This document shows, in pieces, positions 1 through 15,100 of a stretch of DNA of 64,000 nucleotides. The stretch lies in the NCBI RefSeq assembly GCF_032854445.1, contig NC_088295.1, forward strand, positions 3,970,501 through 4,034,500, written 5' to 3'. Both the position numbers and the translations under genes were made by a program. Origin of the DNA: Liolophura sinensis. Taxonomy: Eukaryota; Mollusca; Polyplacophora; Chitonida; Chitonidae. The notes beneath the pieces were generated by a model, which had not been told where the DNA came from, searched no databases, and was given only the letters and a program-made list of their open reading frames with translations. Every line of letters begins with the position of its first letter. The stretch's first letter is position 1.

Positions 1-167
1 ACAGCCATGTAGATTTCAGTGTAGAATATTCTGTGCTTATTGGGTGCTGTTGAACACTGTATTAATGAACCCTGTATTTGAACTTGCATTATCATGAAAT
101 CTGGAAGTATTATGATAATCTTAATTATATATACATATTACTGCAATTTGAATTTTTCCTGCCACAG

Positions 168-3100
168 CTCAACTGCTGAAGACTCAGGCAGAACGAGCAG
201 TGAAGAAAGCCGAGGAAGCCAGGCTTAAAGCTGAGGAGGAAGAGAGACGGAGAGAAGAGGAGGAAAAGCAGAGAGAGGAGGAGGAAGAAAAGCACAGACA
301 AGAAGAGGAAAAGCGCAGACAAGATGAGGAGGAACAAAAGCTAAAAGAGGAGAGCAAGGAAGAAGAATATAAAATAGACAATGACCAAGAGACAAATCTA
401 CAAGTACGTGACCAAAAATGTTGCCTGGTATTTGTGAGATATGTTGCATGCGTCTGCCTGAAGACTTGATTTTGATTTTCAATATCTATCAATTTGTCTG
501 CCTTTCTGACCTGTGCTGTTAAGACAAAGTACCAAGTAGTGAAATAAGGAAGCTGAATTTAATGCAGCGTCTAACTGTGTCATTTTTGTGATTGTCACGA
601 AAGCATTTGAAATGATTTGATTGGGAGAATTTCGTTTACATATGCCCCCCATCCGAAAAGGAATGATTTGGATAAATTACAGTACAAGTAATGATGTGAA
701 AGACTTCAACCATAAAAACACTATAATCTGTCTTTTTTTTGTTAGCTAGTAAATTTTAGAATGAGAAAGCTATATATTTTTTTCAATCTAGGAAATGCAG
801 TCATTGGCTAAACACTCTTCACAAACTGCCACAGTTGTGAGTACAACATCTGTGACAAGCCTGACCAATTGTGATGGGGTAATCTCACAGAAGGAGATGT
901 CAGAAACTATGATTGTGACAACGACGCACACCAAGACAACATCTGTGGTTGTCAATTCTAAAAGCTCTGAGAGAACTGACAGCTCAGGGAAGATGGCGAA
1001 CGATCAGCTCACGGACAAACACAATCCCAATAAAAACTGCAATAACACAAATAATCGCCCTGAGGGGGCTGTGCTGTTCAATGTTCAGTCAGTGTTCCCC
1101 AATGCCAAGGCCCAAGTCACAAATAACGTGGATGGGTCAGATGGAGATGGAACTGAGGAAGCGAAGACATGCAGCACGGATGAAAAAAGTGGGGAGACAG
1201 CAAATGCACAGCAAACAGGTTAGTAGCTGGGGATGTAGTAAGTGCACTGCTAACCGGATAGTAGTTGCGGATGAAGCAAGTGCAAGTGCTGCAAACTGCT
1301 TAGTAGCTGGGAATGTAGCAAGTGCGCTGCTAACCGGTTAGTAGCTGGGCATGGAGCAAGTGCACTGCAAACTGGTTAGTAGCTGGGGATGTAGCAAGGA
1401 AGCAAATATACGGATGCACTGATATACAAAAGATATGTGAAAAGTGGGGATGCCTTAATGCGTAACACACAGAAAAAGTAATGCGTGAAGTGAGGCCCAC
1501 AGATACCCATTTTTAGCTCGTGCATGCTGAAATAACCACTTCTTTTTTTCTCTGGATGTAAGCCTTGTAATGTGATGTTACATACTGTACATTTAGAACA
1601 TCCACATTTGCCGTGTCTCTCCTTGCAGGTGAGGCCAGACGGTATGTGACACGCTCCAAGACAGGCTCCCTCACACCAAAGATGTTCACAGACTCTGTGA
1701 CCTCTACAACACAGAGCCTCAAGACGTCTGTGCGGGCAGTCTCCTCCAACAGTGACGAGGTGTTGGTCATCAACAAAGATGGAGATATTACACGGGTGAC
1801 TCGCAGCAAAACTTCCTCACTTAATGTCACACAGTCACAGTATTTCAAACTAGGTATGTTGTCTTCTGGGTAATATGGTACGCTGTTGTATATTATGTAT
1901 GTGAATGCCTAATCACTAGATGGTTTCGGTTTGATTTGTTTGTATGCTTTACTTGCCTTGGATCTAGTGACCTTGGTGGGCCAGACAGTTAAAGTGTGTT
2001 GTTGTTGTGACTGTCAGGCCCTGAACCATGAGGTGGCATGTTGGTGTGTTTATCACAGTTTTCCGACACCCATAAATTGTGCTGATATAAGTGAGAAATT
2101 CTGGAGTAGAGCATTAATCATCAAATAAATATATAAATAAAAGCCTTGATTATGTGTCTTCTTTCATTGTGTGTGCGTGTGTTTTTATTTGTACAGGACA
2201 AGGAAATAATTTCAAGTCCTATCAGAATCAGTATTCCAGCAATACCTTGGCCCTGAACAAGCACCAGCACAACGAGGAACGTGACAAACGACGCTTCCTC
2301 TCCCACAAGTTCAGTCTGACACCCCTGAGTGAGTTCAAATGGAGCGGGTCCATTTATGGCTCCCACGAGCTGATAGTGGCCACTCTGAGGGCCAGCGTTA
2401 TCCAGCTGGAGAACAACATTCCCTCGCCCTTCCTCCATCCTAACTGGCCCATCCACCGCCGCAACTGGCAGAAGGCAGTCCACATGTGTCAGAACCCTCG
2501 GGACTTTGCCCTAGCTCTGGCTATCCTCGAGGCCTGTATGAAGCCCGTCTTGTTAAACCCTGTGTGGACGGAGGCTCTGGGTAAGTCAGTGGATATGTAT
2601 GATTACCTACTTTTATTTTCTGTGTCGTCTTATCCTGTATTTTTTTTTACATAGTTCACTGTTTGATTTGTTCCTAACAAATTCATTGCTGTATTTCCTG
2701 TATCATCTTAGCTTTTGTTTGCTCTGTAGGTCACTGATTATTTCTTACAAAGCTCAGCTTAGAAGTTTGTTTCTGTATTTCTCTGTATTTATTTTATAGG
2801 CCATGTGCGGCTTCAGCGTCTCACATCCATGGACAGAGAGGAGATGAAGAAACGAGAAAAGGAGAGGAGTCGGCGTCGAGATGAAGAGGAAGATCCGAGT
2901 CGCCTCGTTTGGATGAAATACACTCTCGGCCTAAAACATCAGGTTTGTCTGCAGTTCGTTGGAGTCTGCTGTTATCAAACTATTTTCCAGTTGATACAGT
3001 ATTACTCACAGTATGTTTTGAGTAGATGGACAAATGTGGTCCTGTATGCTCCTTTGTTTTACAAGTATTTATGAAATCAACAAATATCTCCTCAGGAAAG

Positions 3101-6100
3101 TAAGGTACATGTATTGGGACAAACATGTTTTCCCAAGTTGGCTGGAGTAAAGGTCATGGTCTTAGACCAGTTAGTTACTTGTTTTGTTAGTGAATGAAGT
3201 AATCAGAGAAAGGCACCTTGGAGACAAATTATCAAACTGTTTGTTTTGTGTAATGCCACCACCCACAATATAAAGACCTTGGCCACCAATATCTTTGTTA
3301 ATCCACAATTATGATATATAGTGTGTATAAATCATTTTACCTGTTCAGTTGTTGAAGTAGAATGCTGCATGTGTCTGATGGTTTGCCAAGGGATAATATG
3401 ATGATTGAGTTTAATTTCTGTGCAGGTGTGGAAGCAGAAAGGGGAGGAGTATAGGATAGCTGGGAACGGCGGCTGGCTGTGGTCCAGTGCCACGCGGAAC
3501 TTTCAGATTGTTCATCAGGATGATGTAGGCCTGAGGAATGTGGCGAAGCGGCTGAGGGCACGCCTCCTCAAAGCTGCTGATTCTGCCTTAAAACAGGCCC
3601 AGGCCTCAGAGAAACTGAGCCAGGTCAAGTCAGAAGTGGCCGATCAGCCTGATAAGGCAGAGACGGCAAATGAGAAAGTGAAAGTTGAGGGGGAGACCAA
3701 GACCAAACCATGTGACACAGAGGAGACACAGGGGAACAAGGGGGAGAGTTCAGGAGATGAGGAGATTAAGCCGTGTGAGGAAGATCTGAGGGATTATAGG
3801 GAAAAGAAGAAGTCTAGTGATGGACAGGTGGAGGAGAATGGCAGCTCAGTTGGTGAAGTCGTGGTGAAGTCTGAGCCTGTAGACAGTAGTGTGTGTGAAC
3901 CAGCTACAGAGAGTATGGAGGTGGACACAAGCACAGAACCCCTGGGCCAGGAGACAGAGATGAACACAGGCGGAGAGGGGAGCACTCTTACCCAGGGGAC
4001 TGAATGGCAGGCTGTAGGATCCCAGGAGGAGGAGAACACAGGATGTTATTTCCCACCTGTAAGTGGTACAGAAACTCCAGCCTCTGGTGTGTCAGGTAGT
4101 AACATCACAGAACCAGAACAAAGGCAGCCTAACATCAAGCCAGAGGTGATCAGTTTGGTAGAAGCTATGGAGGTAGACGATGACTGTCAAAATACCTCTG
4201 GGGACATCAGCATTGATGGTAGTGGTGAGAGCAGTGGTGAGAAGGCTAAGTGTGGAACCAAGAGCTGTGCCAAAGATGAACCAGGCATGATCAGATCAGA
4301 CATCAAACCCTTACAGTACCTGAAGTACAATTCATCCAGCAGTAGCCTCTTGCCAACTAAGCTAGATGTGGAGCTAATAGATGTGTCCCAGTCATTGGTG
4401 GACAGAAAGCACTATGTGAAAGTGTCCAAGCCTTACTCCAAGCTGGACCAGCTGTTAGATCGACGCCTTAAGCAGAGGGACTGGGAAAGCAAACAGCGCT
4501 TCATCTTACAACAGCAGATTCTTTCCAGGGTAAAACAGAGCAAGTCGTTATTAAATGATAAGTCTTCATTGTCCAAACCATCAGGGTCAAAGTCCAAGTC
4601 TGCAGACAGTAAAGGGACAGGCACCTGCTACTCTCCTTTGTGTCGCAAGGGACAGTCTCAGAGCTGCTACTCCATTCTGTGCCGTAGTTCAGGCAGGAAT
4701 GTTGCAGGCATGCCCACAGACTCAGCACAAGGAGAGGATGCTTTGGCAGGAATCGGTGGAGAGATGATCGACAGTAAAGAGCTAGATTCAATAGAAGGAA
4801 CATGTAATAGTGAGAATGAAGAGATGGAGGAGGGGAAAGATTACGAGGATGCAGAGGAGAATGTTGATGTGGATGATAAGCCTGAGGAGGCTGATGAGAC
4901 TGATGGTAAGAGAGAGGAAATCAAGGATAGCGAGAGTAAAGCTGCCCATACAGAGGATGGCGATGGTAAAGCTGAGGAGGATGAGGAGGAAGAAGTGGAT
5001 GTGGAAGGGGACAGAGATGAGGCCAGCCATGGACGAGACATCGATAGACTCTTGTCCCCGGTCAAAAACAAAACCGCGATGACTCCTGCCAAACCCAGTA
5101 CCACTACAACAGCAGTGACAAACAGCTCTGGTCAGATATCCACCCCGACCTTCAAAACCTCTCTGCTGACTTCTACCACAAAGACCCTGCTGCAACCTTC
5201 GCTGCTTAAAGGTGTCATTGACAATAAGCTACTGGTGGCCAAGGTGAAGGTTGCTGACACATCTGACACGACCTCAGTAAGCACTGCCACCACCAGCGTG
5301 GTGTCACTTAGCACCACCACTTCTGTCACTGGCACTGTCGCCCAGCTGCTGGGGAAGAAGTTACCTGTCACCGCTCTGGGCAAAACCATGAAAGCTCAAC
5401 AGGCAGCAGCCAATCAGATTCTCTCCTCTCTCTCAATAGATGACCTGAAATCCAAAATTCCTCCACTTCGTAAGACGACTGATAAAATCCAGTTGGCAAG
5501 GTTTACAAAAACTGGCAATAAGAAGGGTAAAACGATTAAGAAGGGCAGTTTACCAGTGTGTCAGAAATTCCAAACAGGCTCAGGGAAGAAAAGCATCTTT
5601 GTTTTAGAGAAATGTGAGTTACGAAGACTGGCAAGGAAAGCTGGTCACAAGGAGGCAGCTGGGTTTAACTATAACTGTAAGATGAACCATGTGAACTGGC
5701 CGTACCCTTGTCCCCGTCCCGTCTTTAAGACAGGCTGGAGGTACCGCACTCAAGTCTTGAAGACGTTGGCTGCAGCAGGCCTCCAGCTGCGACTTCTCTG
5801 GGCCAGTATACGGTGGGATGATATGGCTGTCAAACCACCAGCAGGGGGCACCAATACCATCTCCACAGAGTCAGAAATCACCACAACAGAGTTGCTGAAG
5901 AGGAGAGACATTGGGGTGTATGGACTGCGGTCCGAATTCCTCGTCAGGAAGATTGTGGTCCCTATAGGACTACCCAGTACACCTAAAGGTATATACTCCT
6001 CTTTCATTAAACGATGATCACTGAGAATAGTATTTTGAATTCCTGACAGCAGTTTTAATTCTGCAACTGTAAGAAGCCCTATTTCTCAAAGAGAGGTGGG

Positions 6101-9100
6101 AAATTTGTTTATCAGTTTAAGAGAATGTTTGTTTTTCCGTTTTGTTTCTCACATGAGAAAAACTTTTCTAACACTCCTGGAGTAAGAGTATGGTGTTGTC
6201 AGGATTAGATATAATCAAGCTCCGTAAACAACAAAGTCTGGAACATGAGGTTTGGATTGTCCTTCCTTTTATCATGTCATCAAACTGTACTTATGTATGT
6301 AAATAAGAGTGATTATTGTTTGCTTTGGTTTTCTCCACCTTTAGAGTTGACCGACTGCGCTCTATTGAATGTAGGAATAAATGTACGAACGATGATGAAA
6401 TAGTGTCCAGACTGATAGATGTTATGTCTTGTTTGTTACAGAAAAGTACACCCCTCAGAGAAGTGGTTTGCGCGAGAGGAAGCGCGCAGAATCGCCCAAG
6501 CTAACAGAGCCCAGTGTAACGGAGACGTGGATCCCAGAAGAGGATCTGGAATTATGGGAAATCAAGCAGTTTGGCGAGAAGTGAGTTGTCATCACAGGTG
6601 TAATGTACAAATTTATTAGTCTTATGTGGAATGTGTTTTACCTCATTATACTAGCAATATTTTGTCTGTGGCCTTGTAGTTGACCGGATGTGAACTATGT
6701 CTTACTGTGATGTTTCTGAGTGTGATGCTAATGCTCACATGTGGAGTACAGCCTCACATCATTCCGTGTTGACTATTGCTAGAGTGTCTGTATGTTTGTC
6801 TATTACAGGCTGGAGAAGCAGCGGGCAGCCATACAGGAAAAGATGAACCAGCAGCAAGCTCAGCAGAATGCTGCCCAGATCAAAGCTCAGCTAGAACTGC
6901 AACTCAAACAACAGCGCCTGGCTCTCCAGCAGAAACGACTCAGCGATGGCAACGGTGGCAAGACAACAACAACAGCATTGTCCACCACCACAGTGACAAC
7001 GTCAACATCGCTGTCTCGCGTCAGTCTCTCCACACCCACCATTGTGAAGGCATCACCAGCCGCCACTGTTATCACGACACCCAACATCAAACATCTTCAG
7101 GTCCAACCAAAAACCATCATTACAAGTGAGTACGGGTTCATATATTTGCTCCTGAATAAGGTTTACTTGTTACCAGACATGTAGTCCACGGACATTAGTT
7201 TAGACCGGGATGTAGAGCCATCTTTCGGCAGTGTATATACATCAAGTATCAGAAGCATGTCTCTCGGATGTTTTAATGTCATAACTTTGCAAAGTACGTT
7301 GAGGTATCAAAGTGGGTGTATGTTTATAACTGTGTTATAATTGACAGCCCCTCAAGGTGCCACAGCAGCTTCAGCAATACGACCAGGAATTAAACTGCAG
7401 CTGCCTGGTTCTACCGTGACGCTCAGGCCTACCACCACTGTTACACTGGCCCCTAAACCATTTGGCACCATCTCCAGCACGACCAGTTCCAATACCATCA
7501 TCCGAGCCATCACACCAGGCCAGGTCCAGGCCAAAAGTAAGACTCGCTCATTATTCACTGCATTAGGTACCTGTTGTTACCTGTTGTTATATGCCTGCTC
7601 AAAGTAAATCGAATTAATTTGGACTTCATGGTAAATACGTTGAGGAGATTAGAGGCCAAGTAGTTCTGATGCTTTTCTGTCAACCGCTAATACATGTACA
7701 CAGAAATTGGTTCATTCCCATACTGACAGTGGGAATATGTAAGATTTATTCTCAGACTCCTACTGGCAGTATACAGGGTTTATTCCAACTCATACTGGCA
7801 ATATACAGGGTTCATTCCCAGACTCACAGTGGGGATATGCAGGGTTCATTCCCAGACTCATGCTGGCAATGTACGAGTTCATTCCAAGACTCATACTGGG
7901 AATATGCAGGGTTCATTCCCAGACCCACAGTGGGAATATTCAGGATTCATTCCAAGACTCATACTGGCAATATACAGGGGTCATTCCCAGACTCATACTG
8001 GCAATGTACGAGTTCATTCCAAGACTCATGCTGGTAGTATGAAGGGTTCATTCCCAGACCCACAGTGGGAATATGCAGGATTCATTCCAAGACTCATACT
8101 GGCAATATGCAGGGTTCATTCCCAGACTCATACTGGCAATATGCGAGTTCATTCCAAGACTCATACTGGCAATATGCAGGGTTCATTCCCAGACTCACAG
8201 TGGGAAAATGCAGGATTCATTCCCAGAATCATACTGGCAATATGCAGGATTCATTTCCAGATTCACACTGACAGAATGCATTATTCCTCTACCTTTATTC
8301 TAAGGGACCTTGCAGGCAATAACCAGCTGGGATACATAAACTCATTTAGGCCTCAAATGAAGTTCATTCCCCCAATATGGCCTACCCTTTGAGCTGTGGG
8401 TGAAAAACTGTGTCAAAAATGGGAAAGTTTTTCCGTAACTTGCCACTGGCTGGTGTTTATACTGAGCATTCCTGTTGACTCTAATCATAAAAGCATTCTA
8501 CCACAGCACAGTGACTCGGGAACCTGTCACCAGTGTGGCCACTGTGCTGGTTAGGTCAACCAGCAACCGGTTGATGGTTGTGGGTTTCCCAGGGGCATAG
8601 CCCGGTTTCCTCCCACCATAATGCTGGTGGCTGTCTTACAAAAGAAATATTTTTGAGTACAATGTGAAGCATTAATCTTAAGGTAAATCTAAAAATAAAT
8701 AGTAACACATGTCAAATCAGTGTGTTACATATTTTGTGATCAGTTATATGTACTTTGGCTTGGTTTTTTCATACCTACATGTTTTATTGACCTGTATTAA
8801 GAGGACACATGTTTACTATCTGTGTGCAGCCTCAGCTGTGGTAACCCGCCCACAGGTGGTGGCCCAGGGGGTGCCAGGGCAGGTACAGAACGTACAGATC
8901 ATTCAGGGTCCCCAAGGGCAGCTCCAAGTGCGCGGACTCCTCCAAGGTAAGCTGGAAGAGGGTCTTCCTGAACATGTAGGCTTTGTGGTGGACAAAAGCA
9001 GTATTTCCCAGTTTAAAAAAACATGTAGACTTGGTCTAAACTACAGGCCAAGTTACCTTTGAAGTGATATAAGGCTACAGTAAACATCTAAATGTATGCA

Positions 9101-12100
9101 TATTTTAATCTATACATATATGCCAAGTGTAGAATGATGAGCCCTCTGTTGATGTGTTTTCCTCCTTTAAAGAATCCAGCTTGGCATATTTGAACTGTGT
9201 TGCATATGATCTTTTTATGAGACTCGCTGTGAGTTCAAGTCCAGCTCATGCTGGCATCCTCTCCGGCCATAAGTGGGAAGGTCTGCCAGCAACCTACAGA
9301 TGATAAAAAGTAAATTTTATGAGACTGACTACTCTTATTATTACAGGTCAGCAGATAATCCGTTTACCAGACGGCCGCTTGCAGCTGATCAGTTTGCCCA
9401 CTCCGGCTACACAGCAGATTGTTACGTCCTCCACACCCTCCTCCCAGTCAGTCGTGTCCACTCAACCGCTGGCCACACTGCGTACATTGTCCACCCCAGG
9501 CTCCACACTCCGCACTGTCTCAACACTAGGCTCAGTGTCCAGTCCTCGAACCGTCACCACAATGGGGGCAGCCACAGCTGTGCGACCCCAGATCACAGTG
9601 CGGCCTCAACAAGGGACCGTTCGCCCTCAAACTGTGGTTGTGAGTTCTCTCCCCTCATCAGCGACCACCAGTAGCTCTGCCACACGCCTCATCATCCCTG
9701 CTCAGATTGGGTCCCCTCAGACAGCTGTGGCCATAAGCAAACCTGCTGTGTCTGTCCTCTCTAAGCAGGGGACCCCCACCATTGTCACCATCCCAGCCTC
9801 TCAGAAGATGACGGTGCCTCTCACTCAGAAGGTTACACTACCTGTTACCAAACTCTCCGTGCCAGTCTCCCAGAAGCTGACCTCCCCTGTCACCCAGCTT
9901 ATCACCTCCCCTGTGAAGACCAGCTCTCCCCTCCAGCTCAATACTTCTCTTACCACCCCTCAGAAAGCCAGTCTGCCCCTCACTCAGAAGGTAACGCTTC
10001 CTGTCTCTGCCCAGAAGATTGTCACCAGCCCCCCAAACCCTGTCATCACTGTGCGGCAGCAGTCACCAGGCGCCAAGCCGCAGCTGGCTGTCACCAAGCT
10101 GCAGATGTCCCCGCCCTCAGCACCTACAGCGGCTGCAACCAAATATGCAGTCACACCTCAGGTTGTGCAACAAGGTGAGACAGATTACCTTCTACATCTA
10201 CATAGCTTTTCAGGTGCCCAGATGTCTGAATTCGGCTGCTCATTTCCATAGTCATTTGCTATTTGCTCTTATACATTGTTGGCCTTAAGAATTGTGGTAA
10301 GATTGATCCTTGCAGACTTCATCACGGATGCTGTAGAACAGTTACAGTGAAGTAAAGTTACCCTGCTTGCAGACTTTCATCTGGCTGACTGAGTAATGTG
10401 CCACTTTCTGTTTGCTAATTAGAACGGGTGCCTGATCCTGGGATTTCTGATTCATTACAGTTGTGAGACAAGCCCTTCTTCAGAACCAAGCTCCTGAGAT
10501 TCAGGCTAAATTGTTAGCTATGCAGAGACAGATGGAGCAGTCTCACACCAAGATTGGGGTGTCTCCTCTTGCCAAGTCTGGGGGAACTGGAACGACAGGT
10601 AGAGAGCAGTCCCTGTTGGCTGCCTCGGTCACCCAAGCCGGTGTACGACAACCCACCCTCATCACCCCCGTGGAGGCTCCACGTGTAAAGCAGCGCCCCC
10701 TAACGCAGGAGCAGAGAGATGAACAAACAAGGTAAGTGCCAGGAGTCTGCTGAGTACTAAATTAGTACATGAAAGCCATACAAGGACAAATTTTTGGGTC
10801 TGTTCTTTAAAGATAGCAGGAAATGGACTAATATTTCATTAAAAACAACACAAATATCGGCGTGAAGTACTTTGAGCAAGCCGAATTTAACTTTTTGGCT
10901 GATTCATCCATGTATATGATTCTGTCATTCCTCATTATGGATTAGTCCATTGCATCTCACTAGCCTCCCAGTCCATTGAATCTCACTAGTCTCACAGTCC
11001 ATTGCATCTCACTAGCCTCCCAGTCCATTGCATCTCACTAGTCTCGCAGTCCATTGCATCTCACTAGTCTCACAGTCCCTTGCATCTCACTAGTCTCCCA
11101 GTCCATTGAATCTCACTAGTCTCACAGTCCATTGCATCTCACTAGTCTCCCAGTCCATTGCATCTCACTAGTCTCCCAGTCCATTGCATCTCACTAGTCT
11201 CCCAGTCCATTGCATCTCACTAGTCTCGCAGTCCATTGCGTCTCACTAGTCTCCCAGTCCATTGCATCTCACTAGTCTCCCAGTCCATTGCATCTCACTA
11301 GTCTCCCAGTCCATTGCGTCTCACTAGTCTCCCAGTCCATTGCATCTCACTAGTCTCGCAGTCCATTGCGTCTCACTAGTCTCGCAGTCCATTGCGTCTC
11401 ACTAGTCTTGCAGTCCATTGCATCTCACTAGTCCTGCAGTCCATTGCATCTCACTAGTCTCACAGTCCATTGCATCTCACTAGTCTCCCAGTCCATTGCA
11501 TCTCACTAGTCTCGCAGTCCATTGAATCTCACTAGTCTCCCAGTCCATTGCATCTCACTAGTCTCCCAGCCCATTGCATCTCACTAGTCTCGCAGTCCAT
11601 TGAATTTCATTAGTCTCGCAGTCCATTGCATCTCACTAGTCTCGCAGTCCATTGCATCTCACTAGTCTTGCAGTCCATTGCATCTCACTAGTCTCGCAGT
11701 CCATTGAATCTCACTAGTCTCCCAGTCCATTGCATCTCACTAGTCTCGCAGTCCATTGCATCTCACTAGTCTCACAGTCCCTTGCATCTCACTAGTCTCC
11801 CAGTCCATTGAATCTCACTAGTCTCACAGTCCATTGCATCTCACTAGTCTCCCAGTCCATTGCATCTCACTAGTCTCCCAGTCCATTGCATCTCACTAGT
11901 CTCCCAGTCCATTGCATCTCACTAGTCTCGCAGTCCATTGCGTCTCACTAGTCTCCCAGTCCATTGCATCTCACTAGTCTCCCAGTCCATTGCATCTCAC
12001 TAGTCTCCCAGTCCATTGCATCTCTCTAGTCTCCCAGTCCATTGCGTCTCACTAGTCTCCCAGTCCATTGCATCTCACTAGTCTGGCAGTCCATTGCGTC

Positions 12101-15100
12101 TCACTAGCCTTGCAGTCCATTGCATCTCACTAGTCTTGCAGTCCATTGCATCTCACTAGTCTCACAGTCCATTGCATCTCACTAGTCTCCCAGTCCATTG
12201 CATCTCACTAGTCTCGCAGTCCATTGAATCTCACTAGTCTCCCAGTCCATTGCATCTCACTAGTCTCCCAGCCCATTGCATCTCACTAGTCTCGCAGTCC
12301 ATTGAATTTCATTAGTCTCGCAGTCCATTGCATCTCACTAGTCTCGCAGTCCATTGCATCTCACTAGTCTTGCAGTCCATTGCATCTCACTAGTCTCGCA
12401 GTCCATTGAATCTCACTAGTCTCCCAGTCCATTGCATCTCACTAGTCTCGCAGTCCATTGAATCTCACTAGCCTCGCAGTCCATTGAATCTCACTAGTCT
12501 CGCAGTCCATTGCATGTCACTAGTCTCGCAGTCCATTGCATCTCACTAGTCTCGCAGTCCATTGCATCTCACTAGTCTCCCAGTCCATTGCATGTCACTA
12601 GTTTCCCATACATGGATAGCAAGTACATTACAGATACATGTAGCACTCAATGAAGCACTGTATTTGACCTAAAATTATGTCAATTACCAACTTACTTGTT
12701 CCGCCTGATTCTGAGAGTTCTATTAATCTTATTATTAAGGTAGAATGATATCTGATAAATCATACCAGAAAAAGGTAAGTTTCTGCACCTATTTGCCTCT
12801 AAAAACAGTAATCAACATGTTCCAAGTTGCTTCTCCATTATGTTTGTTTATATATATGTTCTATGTAAGGTTATGTGTTTACTTATCTAGAGTTGCAGTG
12901 TGTGGCCAAGTAATGAAATCCATGCTGGACAAAATAGAAAGAGAAGAAAAACTGGAACAAAGGAAACTGAAGAAACAAGAGACTGCAGAAGAAAAGCAGA
13001 AGCGTGCGCTGGCTCAGAAATTGCAGGGTGCTCTGTATAAACACAAGGAGTCCCTGAAGTCAGAAATCCTCAAGAAAAGAGCTTTGATGGAGAAGTCCTT
13101 ACAACAGGAAATACAGGCAAGTTAGACATACCTGAACTATGAGTTTACTCATACCTGAGATACAGATAGTGTCAAGGCTTTTCTTACAGATAATTGTTGT
13201 TAATCCATAGTAAACAATGTTGAAGTTGTCAATACCAAACCTCCACGAAAGGGTATAATGAAATAATGCTCAAGGGACTGCTGACATTCCAGCTGAAGTT
13301 CTCTAGCAGTTTGACTGAGGGTGTAAGTGTTGGTACTGTTCATATTCTTTAGACTTACAGCCTTTTGAATAAGTGAGTGTTTATGATGTTATTCTGAATG
13401 AGTTCTAAGATTACTTTTTTGTCAGTGGCGACAATACACATGCTGAGCCTGTTATGAATTATGCGTGGTTATAACTGGCAGTAACAGAACAAACATAGTC
13501 AGACAGATTATTGCAATGTTTCAGCTGGAGATAGGTGAAGTTGTGAAGAAACAGAAGAAGAGTATCACATCTCCCAAACCAGGAATGTCCCCTACTATCC
13601 AGCGCCTGCAGAAGAAGAAAGAAGAGATGTCTGCTGCAGCAGCAACAGCAGCATTGGTGCAGGCATCGCAGGCACAGGCAGCAGCTGCAGCTGCAGCAGC
13701 AGGACTAGACAGCAAGACCAAGAAGAAGAAGATGAAGATCATTTCTACAGGAAGTGCCAAATCTAGAGATAACAAGCTTTACTGTGTGTGCAAAACACCG
13801 TACGATGATAAAGAGTAAGTACAAGACCATGAAGCTGTGTTTTCTTTCGTATTACACCTGTGAACTTTTATCCCAGATAAAGTGTGTGCAGAACCCAGCA
13901 TGATGATCAAGCCACTCAAGCCAGCTTTTTTGCACGTACTGTCTTCTCTCACCCACACCCCACTGAGGTATTTCTCCATACTAGACTGGGCATTCCTAAT
14001 AACCAAGGAATTAACTTACTTAACTGAAGATGATGTTGGTTGCCTCTGTGATATGCCGTTGTGAGTAGCCAGTGGCCTACATGTATCCTATGATTGCAGG
14101 TTTTACATTGGGTGTGACCTGTGCTCAAACTGGTTCCATGGCCGGTGTGTGAACATCACTGAAGTGGATGCTAAGAGGATTGACTCGTATGTGTGTGAGG
14201 AGTGCCGCACCCAGACTGACAATACCTCAGAGGAGCTGTACTGCCTGTGTCGGACGCCCTATGACGAGTCACAGTATGTAACAGCTACTTCCTGTTCTCA
14301 GGAATACATAAATGTCCTTGTACATGGTGTTTGCTATTAGCTGACATACCCATGTGTATTTTATGCCAAAATGTGGAGCCCTTGATGGCTCAGTATGGAT
14401 AAGGTATTGGCTCACTGCCGCTGTCAGGCTATTGACTAATGTAGTTGCTTGTTTGAACCCAGTTCTTGTGGCTTGGCGCATAGCATTAAGTCAGGAGCTT
14501 TGTCAGGTTCCTGATAAAGGGTTGTGCTCCTGTGGTGAGGTCAGGAGCTTTGCCAGGTGCTTAATGAAGGGTTGTGCTCCTATGGTGAAGTCAGGAGCTT
14601 TGTCAGGTTCCTTATGAAGGGTTGTGCCCCTGTGGTGAAGTCAGGAGCTTTGTCAGGTGCCTAATGAAGGGTTGCGTCCCTGTGGTGAAGTCAGGAGCTT
14701 TGTCAGGTGCCTGATGAAGGGTTTTGCTCCTGTGGTAAAATCAGAGTCAGGAGCTTTGTCAGGTGCCCGATGAAGGGGTGTGCCCCTGTGGTAAAGTCAG
14801 GAGCTTTGTCAGGTGCCTAATGAAGGGTTGTTCCCTGTGGTGAAATCAGGAGCTTTGTCAGGTTCCTGATGAAGGGTTGTGCCCCAGTGGTTGTCAGGAG
14901 CTTTGTCAGGTGCCTGATGAAGGGTTGTTCCCTGTGGTTAAGTCAGGAGCTTTGCCAGGTGCCTAATGAAGGGTTGTGGACCTATGGTGAAGTCAGCAGC
15001 TTTGTCAGGTTCCTGATGAAGGGTTGTGCCCCAGTGGTTGTCAGGAGCTTTGTCAGGTTCCTGATGAAGGGTTGTTCCCTGTGGTGAAATCAGGAGCTTT

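Noticed and set aside
7829-8392. A 187-residue plus-strand open frame
   Set aside because: It is a translation of the 34-bp minisatellite inside a BPTF intron, with similar frames open in all three registers.
10945-12605. Resemblance to a CRISPR array (regular short repeats)
   Set aside because: Units are contiguous with no unique spacers, and the context is a eukaryotic intron.
13900-13970. Possible C/D box snoRNA (ATGATGA ... CTGA) in a BPTF intron
   Set aside because: There is no complementary closing stem next to the boxes and no recognisable rRNA guide.
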